Both the position numbers and the translations under genes were made by a program. The notes below the pieces were generated by a model. That model searched no databases, was not told the origin of the DNA, and worked only from the letters and a program-made list of their open reading frames with translations. This document shows, in pieces, positions 1 through 9,264 of a DNA stretch of 64,000 nt. Each line of letters starts with the position of its first letter. Within the stretch, counting starts at the first letter, position 1. Source of the stretch: Pseudomonas sp. GD03919 (GTDB lineage: Bacteria; Pseudomonadota; Gammaproteobacteria; Pseudomonadales; Pseudomonadaceae); contig NZ_CP104582.1 of the NCBI RefSeq assembly GCF_029814935.1, positions 4,526,001-4,590,000 on the forward strand, written 5' to 3'.

Positions 1-350
1 AGGCGATGCGCCAGATAGGCTTCATCGAGCAGACCCACGAGCCCTTCATGACCTTGCATCAATGCCGGCGGCTGCAGGAAGAAATGCTCGGCGATCTTCA
101 GCACGGGTTTTACCGCCGCCTCGATCCCCGCCTCCTGCGCCACCTTGGCAGCGGCATCGAGCACATCCGGCACCTGCTCGATATAGGCGATGACGAAGGC
201 CGTCAGCGCATCCGGGGCAGCGTCCTGCGGCAAGCGGATGGCGGGGTGCAGACCATCCAGCTGGGCCTGCAGCATACGCGCGAGCACCTGGCTGCCATGT
301 TCCTGCTGGCGCGCCTGGGCGATCAATTGACGAATGGCGACGGTGTTCAT
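1..350 (-). CDS. Hypothetical protein next to cox cluster (partial)
   Basis: This reverse-strand gene starts at 350 and runs off the left edge of the window. A good ribosome binding site (AGGAG) lies just upstream of its ATG. About 116 N-terminal residues are visible, beginning MNTVAIRQLI. They are rich in Ala, Leu and Gln and look helical and soluble, with no signal peptide. P. aeruginosa also has a hypothetical gene divergent from coxB, and this is probably its counterpart. The function is unknown. The overlapping forward-strand reading frame has no ribosome binding site and is a shadow. Confidence 0.6.
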   Translation of the reverse strand, partial: MNTVAIRQLIAQARQQEHGSQVLARMLQAQLDGLHPAIRLPQDAAPDALTAFVIAYIEQVPDVLDAAAKVAQEAGIEAAVKPVLKIAEHFFLQPPALMQGHEGLVGLLDEAYLAHR

Positions 351-542
351 GACTACTCCTACATGCCTGGACATGGACGTGAACCTTAGCCGGCCGTTGT
401 GGCGTGCTAAGACGCGATTGTCATAACTTTTTCATACTTATGCGAGTCCGCTATATCCAACTGTTTCAGAATAGCTACACCCCGCATCAGCCGTGGGGTT
501 TAGGACAAAGCTTGCGCGTCTTCAGCCATTTTTGTCTGAACG

Positions 543-570
543 TTGCGAGGTAAACCTCGCTGTCTATACT
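543..570 (+). promoter_or_regulatory. Candidate stationary-phase (RpoS-type) promoter of the cox operon
   Basis: A TTGCGA box (543-548) is followed after 16 bases by TATACT (565-570), in the extended context CTATACT, which is the classic sigma-S -10 sequence. It lies 185 bases upstream of the coxB start in a 404-base gap. The rest of the gap holds only a short GC hairpin near 480-497 and no convincing open frame. The aa3 oxidase genes of P. aeruginosa are known to be under RpoS control, which fits. The assignment rests on the motif alone. Confidence 0.45.
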
Positions 571-754
571 CGATTTCGAAAGGCAGTACCTGATGGAACC
601 GGACGAGCTCAGGCACGGAGAGGTTTCGGCAGTAGTCGCCAGCAGTTGAGCGCGGTGCGCGGACAGTGAGTCCGCCTTGTCGCTCCATGGCAGTCGATCC
701 CTTAGCCGCAGGCTCAGCCGGCGGGATAACAAGAACAATCAAGGGGAACCCGCA

Positions 755-1879
755 ATGATGCGACATCCACGAGTCTGGATGGGCCTCCTGCTGTGGCTGG
801 CATTAGGCTCGGCGCATGCCCAGTGGACGGTCAATATGACGCCCGGTGTCACTGACGTCAGCCGCTCCGTCTTCGATCTGCACATGACCATCTTCTGGAT
901 CTGCGTCGTGATCGGCGTGATCGTGTTCGGCGCCATGTTCTGGTCGATGATCATGCACCGCCGCTCCACTGGCCAGGAGCCTGCGCACTTCCACGAAAGC
1001 ACCACCGTCGAGATTCTCTGGACCGTGGTTCCCCTGGCCATCCTGGTGGTGATGGCGATTCCGGCGACCAAGACGCTGATCGAGATCTATGACACCTCGG
1101 AGTCCGAGCTGGATATCCAGGTCACTGGCTACCAATGGAAGTGGCACTACAAATACCTGGGTCAGGACGTCGAGTTCTTCAGCAACCTGACCACGCCGCG
1201 TTCGCAGATCAACAACCACGAGGCCAAGGGCGAACACTACCTGCTGGAAGTCGACGAGCCGCTGGTGGTGCCGGTGGGCACTAAGGTGCGCTTTCTGATC
1301 ACCGCCGCCGACGTCATCCACTCCTGGTGGGTGCCTGCACTGGCAGTGAAGAAGGACGCCATCCCCGGCTTTATCAACGAATCCTGGACGCGTATCGAGG
1401 AACCCGGCATCTACCGTGGCCAGTGCACCGAGCTGTGCGGCAAGGACCACGGCTTCATGCCGGTGGTGGTCGAGGCCAAGTCCAAGGAAGACTTCGATGC
1501 CTGGCTGGCCGAGCGCAAGGAGGCCGCTGCCGCCGAGCGCGAGCTGACCAGCAAGGAGTGGACCATGGACGAGCTGATGGCACGTGGCGAGAAGGCCTAC
1601 ACCACCGCCTGCGCGGCCTGCCACCAGCCCAATGGTGAAGGCTTGCCGCCGATGTTCCCGGCGCTCAAGGGCTCGGCCATTGCAACCGGGCCGGCCGAGG
1701 GGCACATCGACATCGTCTACAACGGCAAGCCGGGCACCTCCATGGCCGCCTTCGGCAAGCAGCTGTCGCCGGTCGACCTGGCCGCCATCATCACCTACGA
1801 GCGCAACGCCTGGGGCAACAATGTCGGTGACATGGTCACGCCCAAGGACATTCTCGATTTCTCCAAGGCGCAGGAGTAA
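755..1879 (+). CDS. coxB: Cytochrome c oxidase subunit II with fused cytochrome c domain
   Basis: This is subunit II of the aa3/caa3-type oxidase, which takes electrons from cytochrome c and passes them through CuA to subunit I. The 374-residue protein has a signal sequence ending in AHA near residue 22, two membrane helices (about 43-66 and 88-104), and a CuA domain with ligands H189, C224, C228, H232 and M235. A C-terminal cytochrome c domain carries the heme site CAACH (286-290). The start at 755 is chosen because AAGGGGA precedes it; an in-frame upstream extension has no ribosome binding site. The second ATG at 758 is equally possible. It is the first gene of the oxidase operon. Confidence 0.96.
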   Translation: MMRHPRVWMGLLLWLALGSAHAQWTVNMTPGVTDVSRSVFDLHMTIFWICVVIGVIVFGAMFWSMIMHRRSTGQEPAHFHESTTVEILWTVVPLAILVVMAIPATKTLIEIYDTSESELDIQVTGYQWKWHYKYLGQDVEFFSNLTTPRSQINNHEAKGEHYLLEVDEPLVVPVGTKVRFLITAADVIHSWWVPALAVKKDAIPGFINESWTRIEEPGIYRGQCTELCGKDHGFMPVVVEAKSKEDFDAWLAERKEAAAAERELTSKEWTMDELMARGEKAYTTACAACHQPNGEGLPPMFPALKGSAIATGPAEGHIDIVYNGKPGTSMAAFGKQLSPVDLAAIITYERNAWGNNVGDMVTPKDILDFSKAQE

Positions 1880-1883
1880 GGAC

Positions 1884-3467
1884 ATGAGTGCAGTGATCGA
1901 CCACGGTCATACTGACCACCACCATGGCCCGGCCAAGGGCCTGATGCGCTGGGTGCTGACCACCAACCACAAGGACATCGGCACGATGTACCTGTGGTTC
2001 AGCTTCTGCATGTTCCTGCTGGGCGGCTCGATGGCCATGGTCATCCGTGCCGAGCTGTTCCAGCCGGGTCTGCAGATCGTGCAGCCGGAATTCTTCAACC
2101 AGATGACCACCATGCACGGCCTGATCATGGTCTTCGGCGCGGTGATGCCGGCCTTCGTCGGCCTGGCCAACTGGATGATCCCGCTGATGATCGGTGCGCC
2201 GGACATGGCGCTGCCGCGGATGAACAACTTCAGCTTCTGGCTGCTGCCGGCGGCCTTTGGCCTGCTGGTTTCGACGCTGTTCATGGAAGGTGGCGGGCCG
2301 AACTTCGGCTGGACCTTCTACGCGCCGCTGTCGACCACCTACGGGCCGGAGAGCACCACCTTCTTCATCTTCGCCGTGCACCTGATGGGCATCAGTTCGA
2401 TCATGGGGGCGATCAACGTGGTCGCCACCATCCTCAACCTGCGCGCCCCCGGCATGACCCTGATGAAGATGCCGCTGTTCGTCTGGACCTGGCTGATCAC
2501 CGCCTTCCTGCTGATCGCGGTGATGCCGGTGCTCGCCGGTTGCGTGACCATGATGCTGATGGACATCCACTTCGGCACCAGCTTCTTCAACGCCGCTGGC
2601 GGTGGTGATCCGGTGCTGTTCCAGCACGTGTTCTGGTTCTTCGGCCACCCCGAGGTGTACATCATGATCCTGCCCGCCTTCGGTGCGGTCAGCTCGATCA
2701 TCCCGGCCTTCGCGCGCAAGCCGCTGTTCGGCTACACCTCGATGGTCTACGCCACCGCGGCGATCGCCTTCCTGTCGTTCATCGTCTGGGCGCACCACAT
2801 GTTCACCGTCGGTATCCCGCTGACCGGCGAGCTATTCTTCATGTACGCCACCATGCTGATCGCCGTGCCCACCGGGGTGAAGGTGTTCAACTGGGCCAGC
2901 ACCATGTGGCAGGGCTCGATGACCTTCGAGGCGCCGATGCTGTTCTCGGTGGCCTTCGTCATCCTCTTCACCATCGGTGGCTTCTCCGGCTTGATGCTGG
3001 CCATTGCACCGTCGGACTTCCAGTATCACGACACCTACTTCGTGGTGGCGCACTTCCACTACGTGCTGGTGCCGGGTGCGATCTTCGGCATCTTCGCCTC
3101 GGCCTATTACTGGCTGCCGAAGTGGACCGGCCACATGTACGACGAAACCCTGGCCAAGCTGCATTTCTGGATGAGCTTCATCGGCATGAACCTGGCGTTC
3201 TTCCCGATGCACTTCGTCGGTCTGGCCGGGATGCCGCGGCGTATCCCCGACTACAACATGATGTTCGCCAACTTCAACATGGTTTCCAGTATCGGCGCCT
3301 TCATGTTCGGGGCTACCCAGCTGCTGTTCCTGTTCATCGTCATCAAGTGCATCCGTGGCGGCAAACCGGCGCCGGCCAAGCCCTGGGACGGGGCTGAAGG
3401 CCTGGAGTGGACGGTGCCGTCACCGGCGCCCTATCACACCTTCAGCACGCCACCGGAAGTGAAATAG
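1884..3467 (+). CDS. coxA: Cytochrome c oxidase subunit I
   Basis: This is the catalytic subunit of the aa3-type terminal oxidase, an inner-membrane protein that reduces oxygen to water and pumps protons. The 527-residue product has the expected twelve hydrophobic helices. Visible signatures include the TMHG heme a ligand, the GHPEVY segment with the His-Tyr pair of the CuB site, the adjacent WAHH CuB histidines and the VVAHFHYVL heme a/a3 histidines. It starts five bases after coxB, with AAGGA upstream. A much longer frame that begins inside coxB is an artefact of the coxB sequence read in another frame. Confidence 0.97.
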   Translation: MSAVIDHGHTDHHHGPAKGLMRWVLTTNHKDIGTMYLWFSFCMFLLGGSMAMVIRAELFQPGLQIVQPEFFNQMTTMHGLIMVFGAVMPAFVGLANWMIPLMIGAPDMALPRMNNFSFWLLPAAFGLLVSTLFMEGGGPNFGWTFYAPLSTTYGPESTTFFIFAVHLMGISSIMGAINVVATILNLRAPGMTLMKMPLFVWTWLITAFLLIAVMPVLAGCVTMMLMDIHFGTSFFNAAGGGDPVLFQHVFWFFGHPEVYIMILPAFGAVSSIIPAFARKPLFGYTSMVYATAAIAFLSFIVWAHHMFTVGIPLTGELFFMYATMLIAVPTGVKVFNWASTMWQGSMTFEAPMLFSVAFVILFTIGGFSGLMLAIAPSDFQYHDTYFVVAHFHYVLVPGAIFGIFASAYYWLPKWTGHMYDETLAKLHFWMSFIGMNLAFFPMHFVGLAGMPRRIPDYNMMFANFNMVSSIGAFMFGATQLLFLFIVIKCIRGGKPAPAKPWDGAEGLEWTVPSPAPYHTFSTPPEVK

Positions 3468-3477
3468 GAGGTCTGCC

Positions 3478-4026
3478 GTGAGCGAGGTCATCGCGACTCG
3501 TCGCCTGGTTACCCGTCTGCTGCTCGTGGTGGTGGTGATGTTCTGCTTCGGCATCTTCGTCCTGCCACCGTTTTACGACGCCATGTGCCGGGTATTCGGC
3601 ATCAACGGCAAGACGGCCGGGGCTTACCAGGGCGAGCAGTTGGTGGACGAGCAGCGCCAGGTGCGCGTGCAGTTTCTCGCCACCAACTCGGCCGGGATGG
3701 TCTGGGAGTTCGGCCCGCAGGCCGACGAGATCCTGGTCCATCCGGGGGAAGCGCGCGACATGCTGTTCGTCGCCTACAACCCCAGCGACAAGCCCATGAG
3801 CGCGCAGGCGATTCCCAGCGTATCGCCCTCGAAAGCGGCGGCCTTCTTTCACAAGACCGAGTGCTTCTGCTTCACCCAGCAGGTGCTGCAACCGGGTGAG
3901 CGCATCGAGATGCCGGTGCGCTTCATCGTCGACCGCGACCTGCCGCAGGACGTGAAGCACCTGACCCTGGGCTACACCCTGTTCGATATCACCGAACGCA
4001 AACCGCCAGTGGCACAGGCTCCATAA
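3478..4026 (+). CDS. ctaG: Cytochrome c oxidase assembly protein, CtaG/Cox11 family
   Basis: The protein delivers copper to the CuB site of subunit I. It has one N-terminal membrane anchor (about residues 12-30) and a periplasmic immunoglobulin-like domain. The copper-binding ECFCF motif is present near residue 123. The length of 182 residues is normal for the family. Translation starts at GTG, with AGGAGGT seven bases upstream. It lies between coxA and coxC, the usual position in Pseudomonas. Confidence 0.93.
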   Translation: MSEVIATRRLVTRLLLVVVVMFCFGIFVLPPFYDAMCRVFGINGKTAGAYQGEQLVDEQRQVRVQFLATNSAGMVWEFGPQADEILVHPGEARDMLFVAYNPSDKPMSAQAIPSVSPSKAAAFFHKTECFCFTQQVLQPGERIEMPVRFIVDRDLPQDVKHLTLGYTLFDITERKPPVAQAP

Positions 4027-4037
4027 GGAGAACAACA

Positions 4038-4934
4038 ATGTCGAGTCATGAAAGTCACGAGAACTATTACGTACCGGCGCAGAGCAAATGGCCCATCGTT
4101 GCCAGCATCGGTCTGTTGGTCAGCTTCTACGGTGTCGGCACCTGGTTCAACGATCTCTCGGCAGAGCGCGAAGGCTCCAACGGCCCGCTGATCTTCTTCG
4201 TCGGCGGGCTGATTCTGGCCTGGATGCTGTTCGGCTGGTTCGGCAACGTCATCAAGGAAAGCCGCGCCGGCCTCTACAGCGCGCAGATGGATCGCTCGTT
4301 CCGCTGGGGCATGAGCTGGTTCATCTTCTCCGAGGTGATGTTCTTCGCCGCCTTCTTCGGCGCCCTGTTCTACATCCGCACCTTTGCCGGCCCCTGGCTC
4401 GGCGGCGAAGGTGACAAGGGCGTTACCAACATGCTCTGGGAAGGTTTCGAATACAGCTGGCCGCTGCTGCAAAACCCTGATTCCAAGCTGTTCCCGCCAC
4501 CCAGTGGGGTGATCGATCCGTGGCACCTGCCACTGCTCAACACCATCCTGCTGGTGTCATCGAGCGTCACCATCACCTTCGCCCACCATGCCCTGAAGAA
4601 GAACCACCGTGGCCCGCTCAAGGCCTGGCTGGCCGCGACCATCGTGCTGGCCCTGGCGTTCCTGTTCTTTCAGGTCGAGGAATACATCGAGGCCTACACC
4701 GAGCTTGGGCTGACCCTGGGCTCGGGCATCTACGGTGCGACCTTCTTCATGCTCACCGGCTTCCACGGTGCGCATGTGACCTTGGGCACCATCATCCTGA
4801 TCGTGATGCTGGTGCGCATCATGCGCGGGCATTTCGCTCCTGATCAGCACTTCGGTTTCGAAGCCGCCGCCTGGTACTGGCACTTCGTCGACGTGGTCTG
4901 GCTGGGGCTGTTCATCTTCGTCTACGTCCTGTAG
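4038..4934 (+). CDS. coxC: Cytochrome c oxidase subunit III
   Basis: This is the third core subunit of the aa3-type oxidase; it stabilises subunit I and supports proton uptake. The 298-residue protein has seven hydrophobic helices and the conserved segments WGMSWFIFSEVMFF and GFHGAHV, and ends in a typical WYWHFVDVVWLGLF helix. An AAGGAGAA ribosome binding site precedes the ATG. The gene follows ctaG by eleven bases and ends the structural part of the operon. Confidence 0.96.
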   Translation: MSSHESHENYYVPAQSKWPIVASIGLLVSFYGVGTWFNDLSAEREGSNGPLIFFVGGLILAWMLFGWFGNVIKESRAGLYSAQMDRSFRWGMSWFIFSEVMFFAAFFGALFYIRTFAGPWLGGEGDKGVTNMLWEGFEYSWPLLQNPDSKLFPPPSGVIDPWHLPLLNTILLVSSSVTITFAHHALKKNHRGPLKAWLAATIVLALAFLFFQVEEYIEAYTELGLTLGSGIYGATFFMLTGFHGAHVTLGTIILIVMLVRIMRGHFAPDQHFGFEAAAWYWHFVDVVWLGLFIFVYVL

Positions 4935-4940
4935 CGGGGG

Positions 4941-5144
4941 CTACCAGGTAACGTGGGACACCAGTTGCCCTGAGTAGAAGCCCCAGGCGATCAGGGCAAC
5001 GGTGATGGCGGTCAGGCCGACACGGACAGTCAGGGCGCCGACCACGCGGGAACCATGGCCTTCATCCCTGACCAGGAAGAACAGGCCGCTGAACAGGCTG
5101 ACGAGAGTGGCCAACAGCATGAGGACGATCGCGGCCTTGAGCAT
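4941..5144 (-). CDS. Twin-transmembrane protein, DUF2909 family
   Basis: This short reverse-strand gene encodes 67 residues beginning MLKAAIVLML, almost entirely two membrane helices joined by a short charged loop. The start at 5144 is supported by GGAG on the coding strand; an upstream in-frame extension is not. A DUF2909 gene sits at this place, opposite in direction to the oxidase genes, in other Pseudomonas. It probably belongs to oxidase biogenesis, but the role is not established. Confidence 0.8.
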   Translation of the reverse strand: MLKAAIVLMLLATLVSLFSGLFFLVRDEGHGSRVVGALTVRVGLTAITVALIAWGFYSGQLVSHVTW

Positions 5145-5215
5145 GCGAGACTCCGGGGGATTGACGTGATGCACTGCAGTATAGCCAGCAACCCCAACCA
5201 CAACGGCAGGCAGCC

Positions 5216-5947
5216 ATGAACGCCTTCCGTCCCGGCTGGCTGCCCAGCCTGCTGGTCGCCCTGTTGCTGCCGGGCCTGCTCTGGCTGGGTGTCTGGCAAT
5301 TGCAGCGCGGCGATGAGAAGCGCCAGCTGCTGGCCAGCTTCGAGGCGCGGCGTCAGGCCGAGCCGATCAGTCTCGAAAAGCTCGAACCCATGCGTGATCC
5401 GGCTTACCGCCGCGTACAGCTGCGCGGGCACTTCGACGCCGAGCACAGTCTGTTGCTCGATAGCCGCGTCCGCGATGGCCATGCCGGCGTCGAGTTGCTG
5501 CAACCCTTCTATGACCAGTCCAGCGGCCTCTGGGTACTGCTCAACCGTGGCTGGCTACCCTGGCCGGACCGGCGTACGCCGCCACGCTTCGAGACTCCCG
5601 AAGGCATGCTGCAGCTCACTGCCTGGGTCTACGTGGCACCCGCCGCTGGAATGAACCTGGGCACAGGTACAGCCTCCGAAGGCTGGCCACGGCTGATCAC
5701 TCGGGTCGAGGCCGACAGCCTCTGGCAGCAGTTGGGCCGTGGCGGCCTGTCTTTCGAAACGCGCCTGCAGCCGGGCCCGGCCAGCTACCGCGTCGACTGG
5801 CCGGTGGTGGCCATGAGCCCGAGCAAACATCTCGGCTATGCAGTGCAGTGGTTCGCCCTGGCGGCCGCACTGGTAGGCCTGTTCATCTATCTCGGAATTC
5901 ACAATGCACGGGAGCATCGTCATGAACCCAGCCATCGCCATGCCTGA
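5216..5947 (+). CDS. SURF1 family oxidase assembly protein
   Basis: SURF1 proteins assist insertion of heme A into oxidase subunit I. The 243-residue product has the family layout of an N-terminal helix (about 9-27), a large periplasmic domain and a C-terminal helix (about 205-225). Recognisable family segments are GVWQLQRGDEK, LLDSRV and LLNRGWLP. It is divergent from the DUF2909 gene, and its 3' end overlaps the next gene by 26 bases, suggesting coupled translation. Confidence 0.9.
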   Translation: MNAFRPGWLPSLLVALLLPGLLWLGVWQLQRGDEKRQLLASFEARRQAEPISLEKLEPMRDPAYRRVQLRGHFDAEHSLLLDSRVRDGHAGVELLQPFYDQSSGLWVLLNRGWLPWPDRRTPPRFETPEGMLQLTAWVYVAPAAGMNLGTGTASEGWPRLITRVEADSLWQQLGRGGLSFETRLQPGPASYRVDWPVVAMSPSKHLGYAVQWFALAAALVGLFIYLGIHNAREHRHEPSHRHA

Positions 5948-6500
5948 AACGCCGCGCAAGGGGCGCGGTCGCCTGCAGCTTCTGCTGATTCTGGCCATCG
6001 CCATCGGCCCGATGTTTCTCGCCAGTGCCATGTATCAGTGGCGCTTCTGGGTGCCGGAAACGCGCAGCTACCACGGCGTACTGATCGGTGACGGGCGCAG
6101 CCTGGCCGACCTAGGCGTGCAGGGTGAGGTGGCACCCCGCTGGCAGATTCTGGTCACGGCGCCGGGTGCATGCGAGGCGGACTGCCAGCAGCTGGTGTAC
6201 CTGGCGCGGCAGATTCAGATCGGCCTCAACCGCGAGACCGCCCGCGCCAGCCACGGCTTGGCACTGGCCGAACCGCTGAACGCCGACTACGACGCCACAC
6301 TCAAGCGCGAGTACCCGCAACTCGGTCGCTATCAGCTGGATCTGCAAGCCTATGCCAGGGCCGCCGAGGCCGCGCCGGGCGCACAACTGTGGCTGGTCGA
6401 CCCGCACGGCAATCTGGTGCTGCGCTACCCGGCCGGCAGCAAGGGCAAGGCCATTCTCGATGATCTGCGCTACCTGCTGAAAATTTCCCTGATCGGTTGA
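5922..6500 (+). CDS. SCO-like/thioredoxin-fold oxidase assembly protein
   Basis: A 192-residue protein with one N-terminal membrane helix and a periplasmic domain that resembles a degenerate SCO/thioredoxin fold. A CEADC cysteine pair near residue 84 recalls the copper-binding cysteines of SCO proteins, and a late WLVDPHGNLVLRY strand fits the same fold. GGGAG eight bases before 5922 supports this start over the more upstream ATG at 5904. Its position between SURF1 and ctaA is conserved in Pseudomonas. A role in copper or thiol handling for oxidase assembly is an inference. Confidence 0.75.
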   Translation: MNPAIAMPETPRKGRGRLQLLLILAIAIGPMFLASAMYQWRFWVPETRSYHGVLIGDGRSLADLGVQGEVAPRWQILVTAPGACEADCQQLVYLARQIQIGLNRETARASHGLALAEPLNADYDATLKREYPQLGRYQLDLQAYARAAEAAPGAQLWLVDPHGNLVLRYPAGSKGKAILDDLRYLLKISLIG

Positions 6501-6554
6501 CGGCGTGCGCTGCCCCGAGAGGCAGAGCGCCGGCCCAGAGCCCAAGGAGTCGAC

Positions 6555-7613
6555 ATGCACAAGCCCGGTTACCGTCTAGCCTTGTTCGCCACCCTCCTGA
6601 CCGTGGTGGTGGTGCTGCTAGGTGCCTACACTCGACTGACCCATGCCGGCCTGGGCTGCCCGGACTGGCCCGGCTGTTATGGCTTTCTCGGCGTGCCGAT
6701 GAGCGAGCACAAGCAGGCCATCGCCGAGGCACGCTTCCCCGATGCCCCGGTGGAAGTCGCCAAGGGCTGGTACGAGATGATCCATCGCTACTTCGCCGGC
6801 GCCCTGGGCCTGGTGATTCTCGTCATCGCGGCCCAGGCCGTGCGCCGCCGCGCCGAGCCAGCCCAGCCGCTCAAGCTGCCGCTGGCGATTCTGGCGCTGG
6901 TGATCCTGCAGGGCGCATTCGGCATGTGGACCGTCACCCTGCAACTGTGGCCGCAGGTGGTCACCGCGCACCTGCTCGGCGGTTTCGCCACGCTCAGCCT
7001 GCTGACCTTGCTCACGCTGCGCCTGTCCGGACGCTTCGCCCCGCTGCAGTTGCCGGCACGCCTGCGCACATTGGCGGCAGCGTGTCTGCTATTGGTGATC
7101 GGGCAGATCGCCCTTGGCGGCTGGGTCAGCTCCAACTACGCCGCGGTCGCCTGCGTCGACCTGCCCACCTGTCACGGTGAGTGGTGGCCGGCGATGGATT
7201 TTGGCAAGGGCTTTCACCTGACCCAGCACATCGGCCCCAACTACCTGGGCGGGCAGCTCGACAGTGACGCGCGCACCGCCATTCACATGAGCCACCGCAT
7301 CGGCGCGCTGCTGGTCACGCTGGCGCTGCTGGTGCTGGCCTGGCGGCTGCATGTGGCCGGGCTGTCGCGCCTGGCTGGCCTGCTGCTGCTGGCGCTGGCC
7401 GTGCAGGTGGGCCTGGGTATCAGCAACGTGATCTTCCACCTGCCGCTGCTGGTGGCGGTGGCGCACAACGCCGGCGGTGCGGCCCTGCTGCTGAGCATGG
7501 TGCTGATCAACTATCGCCTGCGCACGGCAGGTGAGCGCAGGCATGCCGTGCACACGCTCACCGATGCCCACGCGGCTCTGGCTTCCAACGGCCTGCTGCA
7601 GGCCGGTAAATAA
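6555..7613 (+). CDS. ctaA: Heme A synthase (COX15/CtaA)
   Basis: The enzyme oxidises the C8 methyl group of heme O to the formyl group of heme A. The 352-residue protein has eight hydrophobic helices in two similar halves, with histidine-bearing segments (MIHRYFAG, TAHLLGG, MSHRIGA, VAHNAGG) expected to bind the two hemes. The first extracytoplasmic loop has two cysteines (GLGCPDWPGC) and the second has CVDLPTC, as in the disulfide-bearing family. AAGGAG precedes the start. Confidence 0.94.
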   Translation: MHKPGYRLALFATLLTVVVVLLGAYTRLTHAGLGCPDWPGCYGFLGVPMSEHKQAIAEARFPDAPVEVAKGWYEMIHRYFAGALGLVILVIAAQAVRRRAEPAQPLKLPLAILALVILQGAFGMWTVTLQLWPQVVTAHLLGGFATLSLLTLLTLRLSGRFAPLQLPARLRTLAAACLLLVIGQIALGGWVSSNYAAVACVDLPTCHGEWWPAMDFGKGFHLTQHIGPNYLGGQLDSDARTAIHMSHRIGALLVTLALLVLAWRLHVAGLSRLAGLLLLALAVQVGLGISNVIFHLPLLVAVAHNAGGAALLLSMVLINYRLRTAGERRHAVHTLTDAHAALASNGLLQAGK

Positions 7614-7632
7614 CGAATCAGGGAGAAATGCC

Positions 7633-8532
7633 ATGGCGACCATCCTGCAAGCCCATGCCGAACCTGCCACCTGGCGTGATTATCTGGAGCTGACCAAACC
7701 GCGGGTGGTGATGCTGATGCTGATCACCTCGCTGGTCGGTATGTTCCTCGCTACCCGTGCCGGTGTGCCCTGGACCGTGCTGCTGTTCGGCAACCTCGGC
7801 ATCGGTCTGTGCGCCGGCGCGGCGGCGGCGGTCAACCATGTGGTGGATCGGCGCATCGACTCGATCATGGCGCGCACGCACAAACGTCCGGTCACCGCCG
7901 GGCGTGTCTCGCCGGTGGCGGCGTTGACCTTCGCGCTGCTGCTGGCCATCGCCGGCATGAGCCTGCTGATGGTGTTCACCAATGAGTTGGCTGCCTGGCT
8001 GACCCTGGCCTCATTGCTCGGCTATGCGGTGATCTACACCGGCTTTCTCAAGCGTGCCACGCCGCAGAACATCGTTATCGGTGGCCTGGCTGGCGCCGCG
8101 CCGCCGCTGCTCGGCTGGGTCGCGGTTACCGGCCACCTGAGTGCCGAGCCGCTGCTGCTGGTGCTGATCATCTTCGCCTGGACGCCGCCGCACTTCTGGG
8201 CGCTGGCCATCCACCGCAAGGCCGAATACGCCAAGGCCGACATCCCCATGCTGCCGGTGACCCACGGCGAGCACTACACCAAGGTGCACATCCTGCTCTA
8301 CACCCTGGTGATGTTCGCGGTAACCCTGCTGCCCTACGCCATCCACATGAGCGGGCCGCTGTACCTGGCCTGCGCCGTGCTGCTGGGCGGGCGCTTCCTG
8401 CATTGGGCCTGGGTGCTGTACCGTGACAGCAAACCGCACGCGGCGATCAACACCTTCAAGTACAGTATCTGGTACCTGTTCCTGCTGTTCATCGCTTTGC
8501 TGGCGGACCATTACCTGCTGCTGAATATCTAA
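7633..8532 (+). CDS. cyoE: Protoheme IX farnesyltransferase (heme O synthase)
   Basis: It attaches a farnesyl group to protoheme to make heme O, the substrate of the heme A synthase encoded just upstream. The 299-residue protein has the UbiA-family pattern of about nine helices and the motif NHVVDRRIDSIMARTHKRP, where the NxxxD residues bind the diphosphate-magnesium. A second loop contains YAKADIPMLP. The start at 7633 follows GGGAGAA; an in-frame extension into ctaA is rejected. It is also called ctaB. Confidence 0.95.
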   Translation: MATILQAHAEPATWRDYLELTKPRVVMLMLITSLVGMFLATRAGVPWTVLLFGNLGIGLCAGAAAAVNHVVDRRIDSIMARTHKRPVTAGRVSPVAALTFALLLAIAGMSLLMVFTNELAAWLTLASLLGYAVIYTGFLKRATPQNIVIGGLAGAAPPLLGWVAVTGHLSAEPLLLVLIIFAWTPPHFWALAIHRKAEYAKADIPMLPVTHGEHYTKVHILLYTLVMFAVTLLPYAIHMSGPLYLACAVLLGGRFLHWAWVLYRDSKPHAAINTFKYSIWYLFLLFIALLADHYLLLNI

Positions 8533-8540
8533 GGTTTTTC

Positions 8541-9173
8541 ATGACGCGTACCCACACAACGGTTTTCGTTCTTGTCGCCATCGTCGCCCTGGTGCTGGGG
8601 CTGACCGTCAACAAGGTGCTGAGCAGCAAGGGCCAGGGCGACCCGGCCGCGCTGCTCGACGCCGGCATCGTCCTGCTGCCGCAAAACCGCAGCCTGCCAG
8701 CGCTGAAGTTGGTCGATCAGAACGGCCAGGCCGTCGCGGTTGATCAGCTCAAGGGCAACTGGAAGCTGTTGTTCTTCGGCTACACCTTCTGCCCGGATAT
8801 CTGCCCGGCCACCCTCGCCCAACTGCGCCAGTTGCAGACCCAACTGCCGGAAGAAACCCGCGCGCGACTCGAGGTGGTGATGGTCAGCGTCGATCCACAT
8901 CGTGATACGCCGGAGCAACTGAGCAAGTACCTGGGCTTCTTCAATGCCGGCTTCAAGGGGCTGACCGGTGAAGAGGAAACCCTGCAGAAGTTCGCCAACT
9001 CGGTGAGCATTCCTTACATTCCGGCGGACACCAGCAAGGAAAACTACACCGTCGACCACAGCGGCAACCTGGTGATCATCGGCCCGGATGGCACCCAGCG
9101 CGGTTTCATCCGCGCACCAGTCAACAACGCCAAGCTGGCCGAACAATTGCCGGGGCTGATTTCCGGCAGCTAA
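8541..9173 (+). CDS. senC: SCO1/SenC copper chaperone
   Basis: This periplasmic, membrane-anchored copper chaperone loads the CuA site of oxidase subunit II. The 210-residue protein has an N-terminal anchor and the SCO copper motif GYTFCPDICPATL, with both cysteines, plus the partner histidine in the late YTVDHSGNLVII segment. AAGG lies just upstream of the ATG. It is the last gene of the oxidase cluster and is followed by a terminator. Confidence 0.93.
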   Translation: MTRTHTTVFVLVAIVALVLGLTVNKVLSSKGQGDPAALLDAGIVLLPQNRSLPALKLVDQNGQAVAVDQLKGNWKLLFFGYTFCPDICPATLAQLRQLQTQLPEETRARLEVVMVSVDPHRDTPEQLSKYLGFFNAGFKGLTGEEETLQKFANSVSIPYIPADTSKENYTVDHSGNLVIIGPDGTQRGFIRAPVNNAKLAEQLPGLISGS

Positions 9174-9264
9174 GTGTGGCTGTCGCTGACGCCCATCGCA
9201 GGTCCGCTCACGCAGAATCGGATTCGGCTGGCGCCAGGCGTGATGCCCAGGGCGCACATGAACA

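Noticed and set aside
6..389. Plus-strand open frame at the left edge
   Set aside because: The minus-strand frame over the same bases has a good AGGAG site and a natural composition; the plus-strand frame has neither.
1584..1883. N-terminal extension of coxA into coxB
   Set aside because: The extra 100 residues are the coxB 3' end read in another frame. The real coxA start has its own ribosome binding site and the conserved N-terminus.
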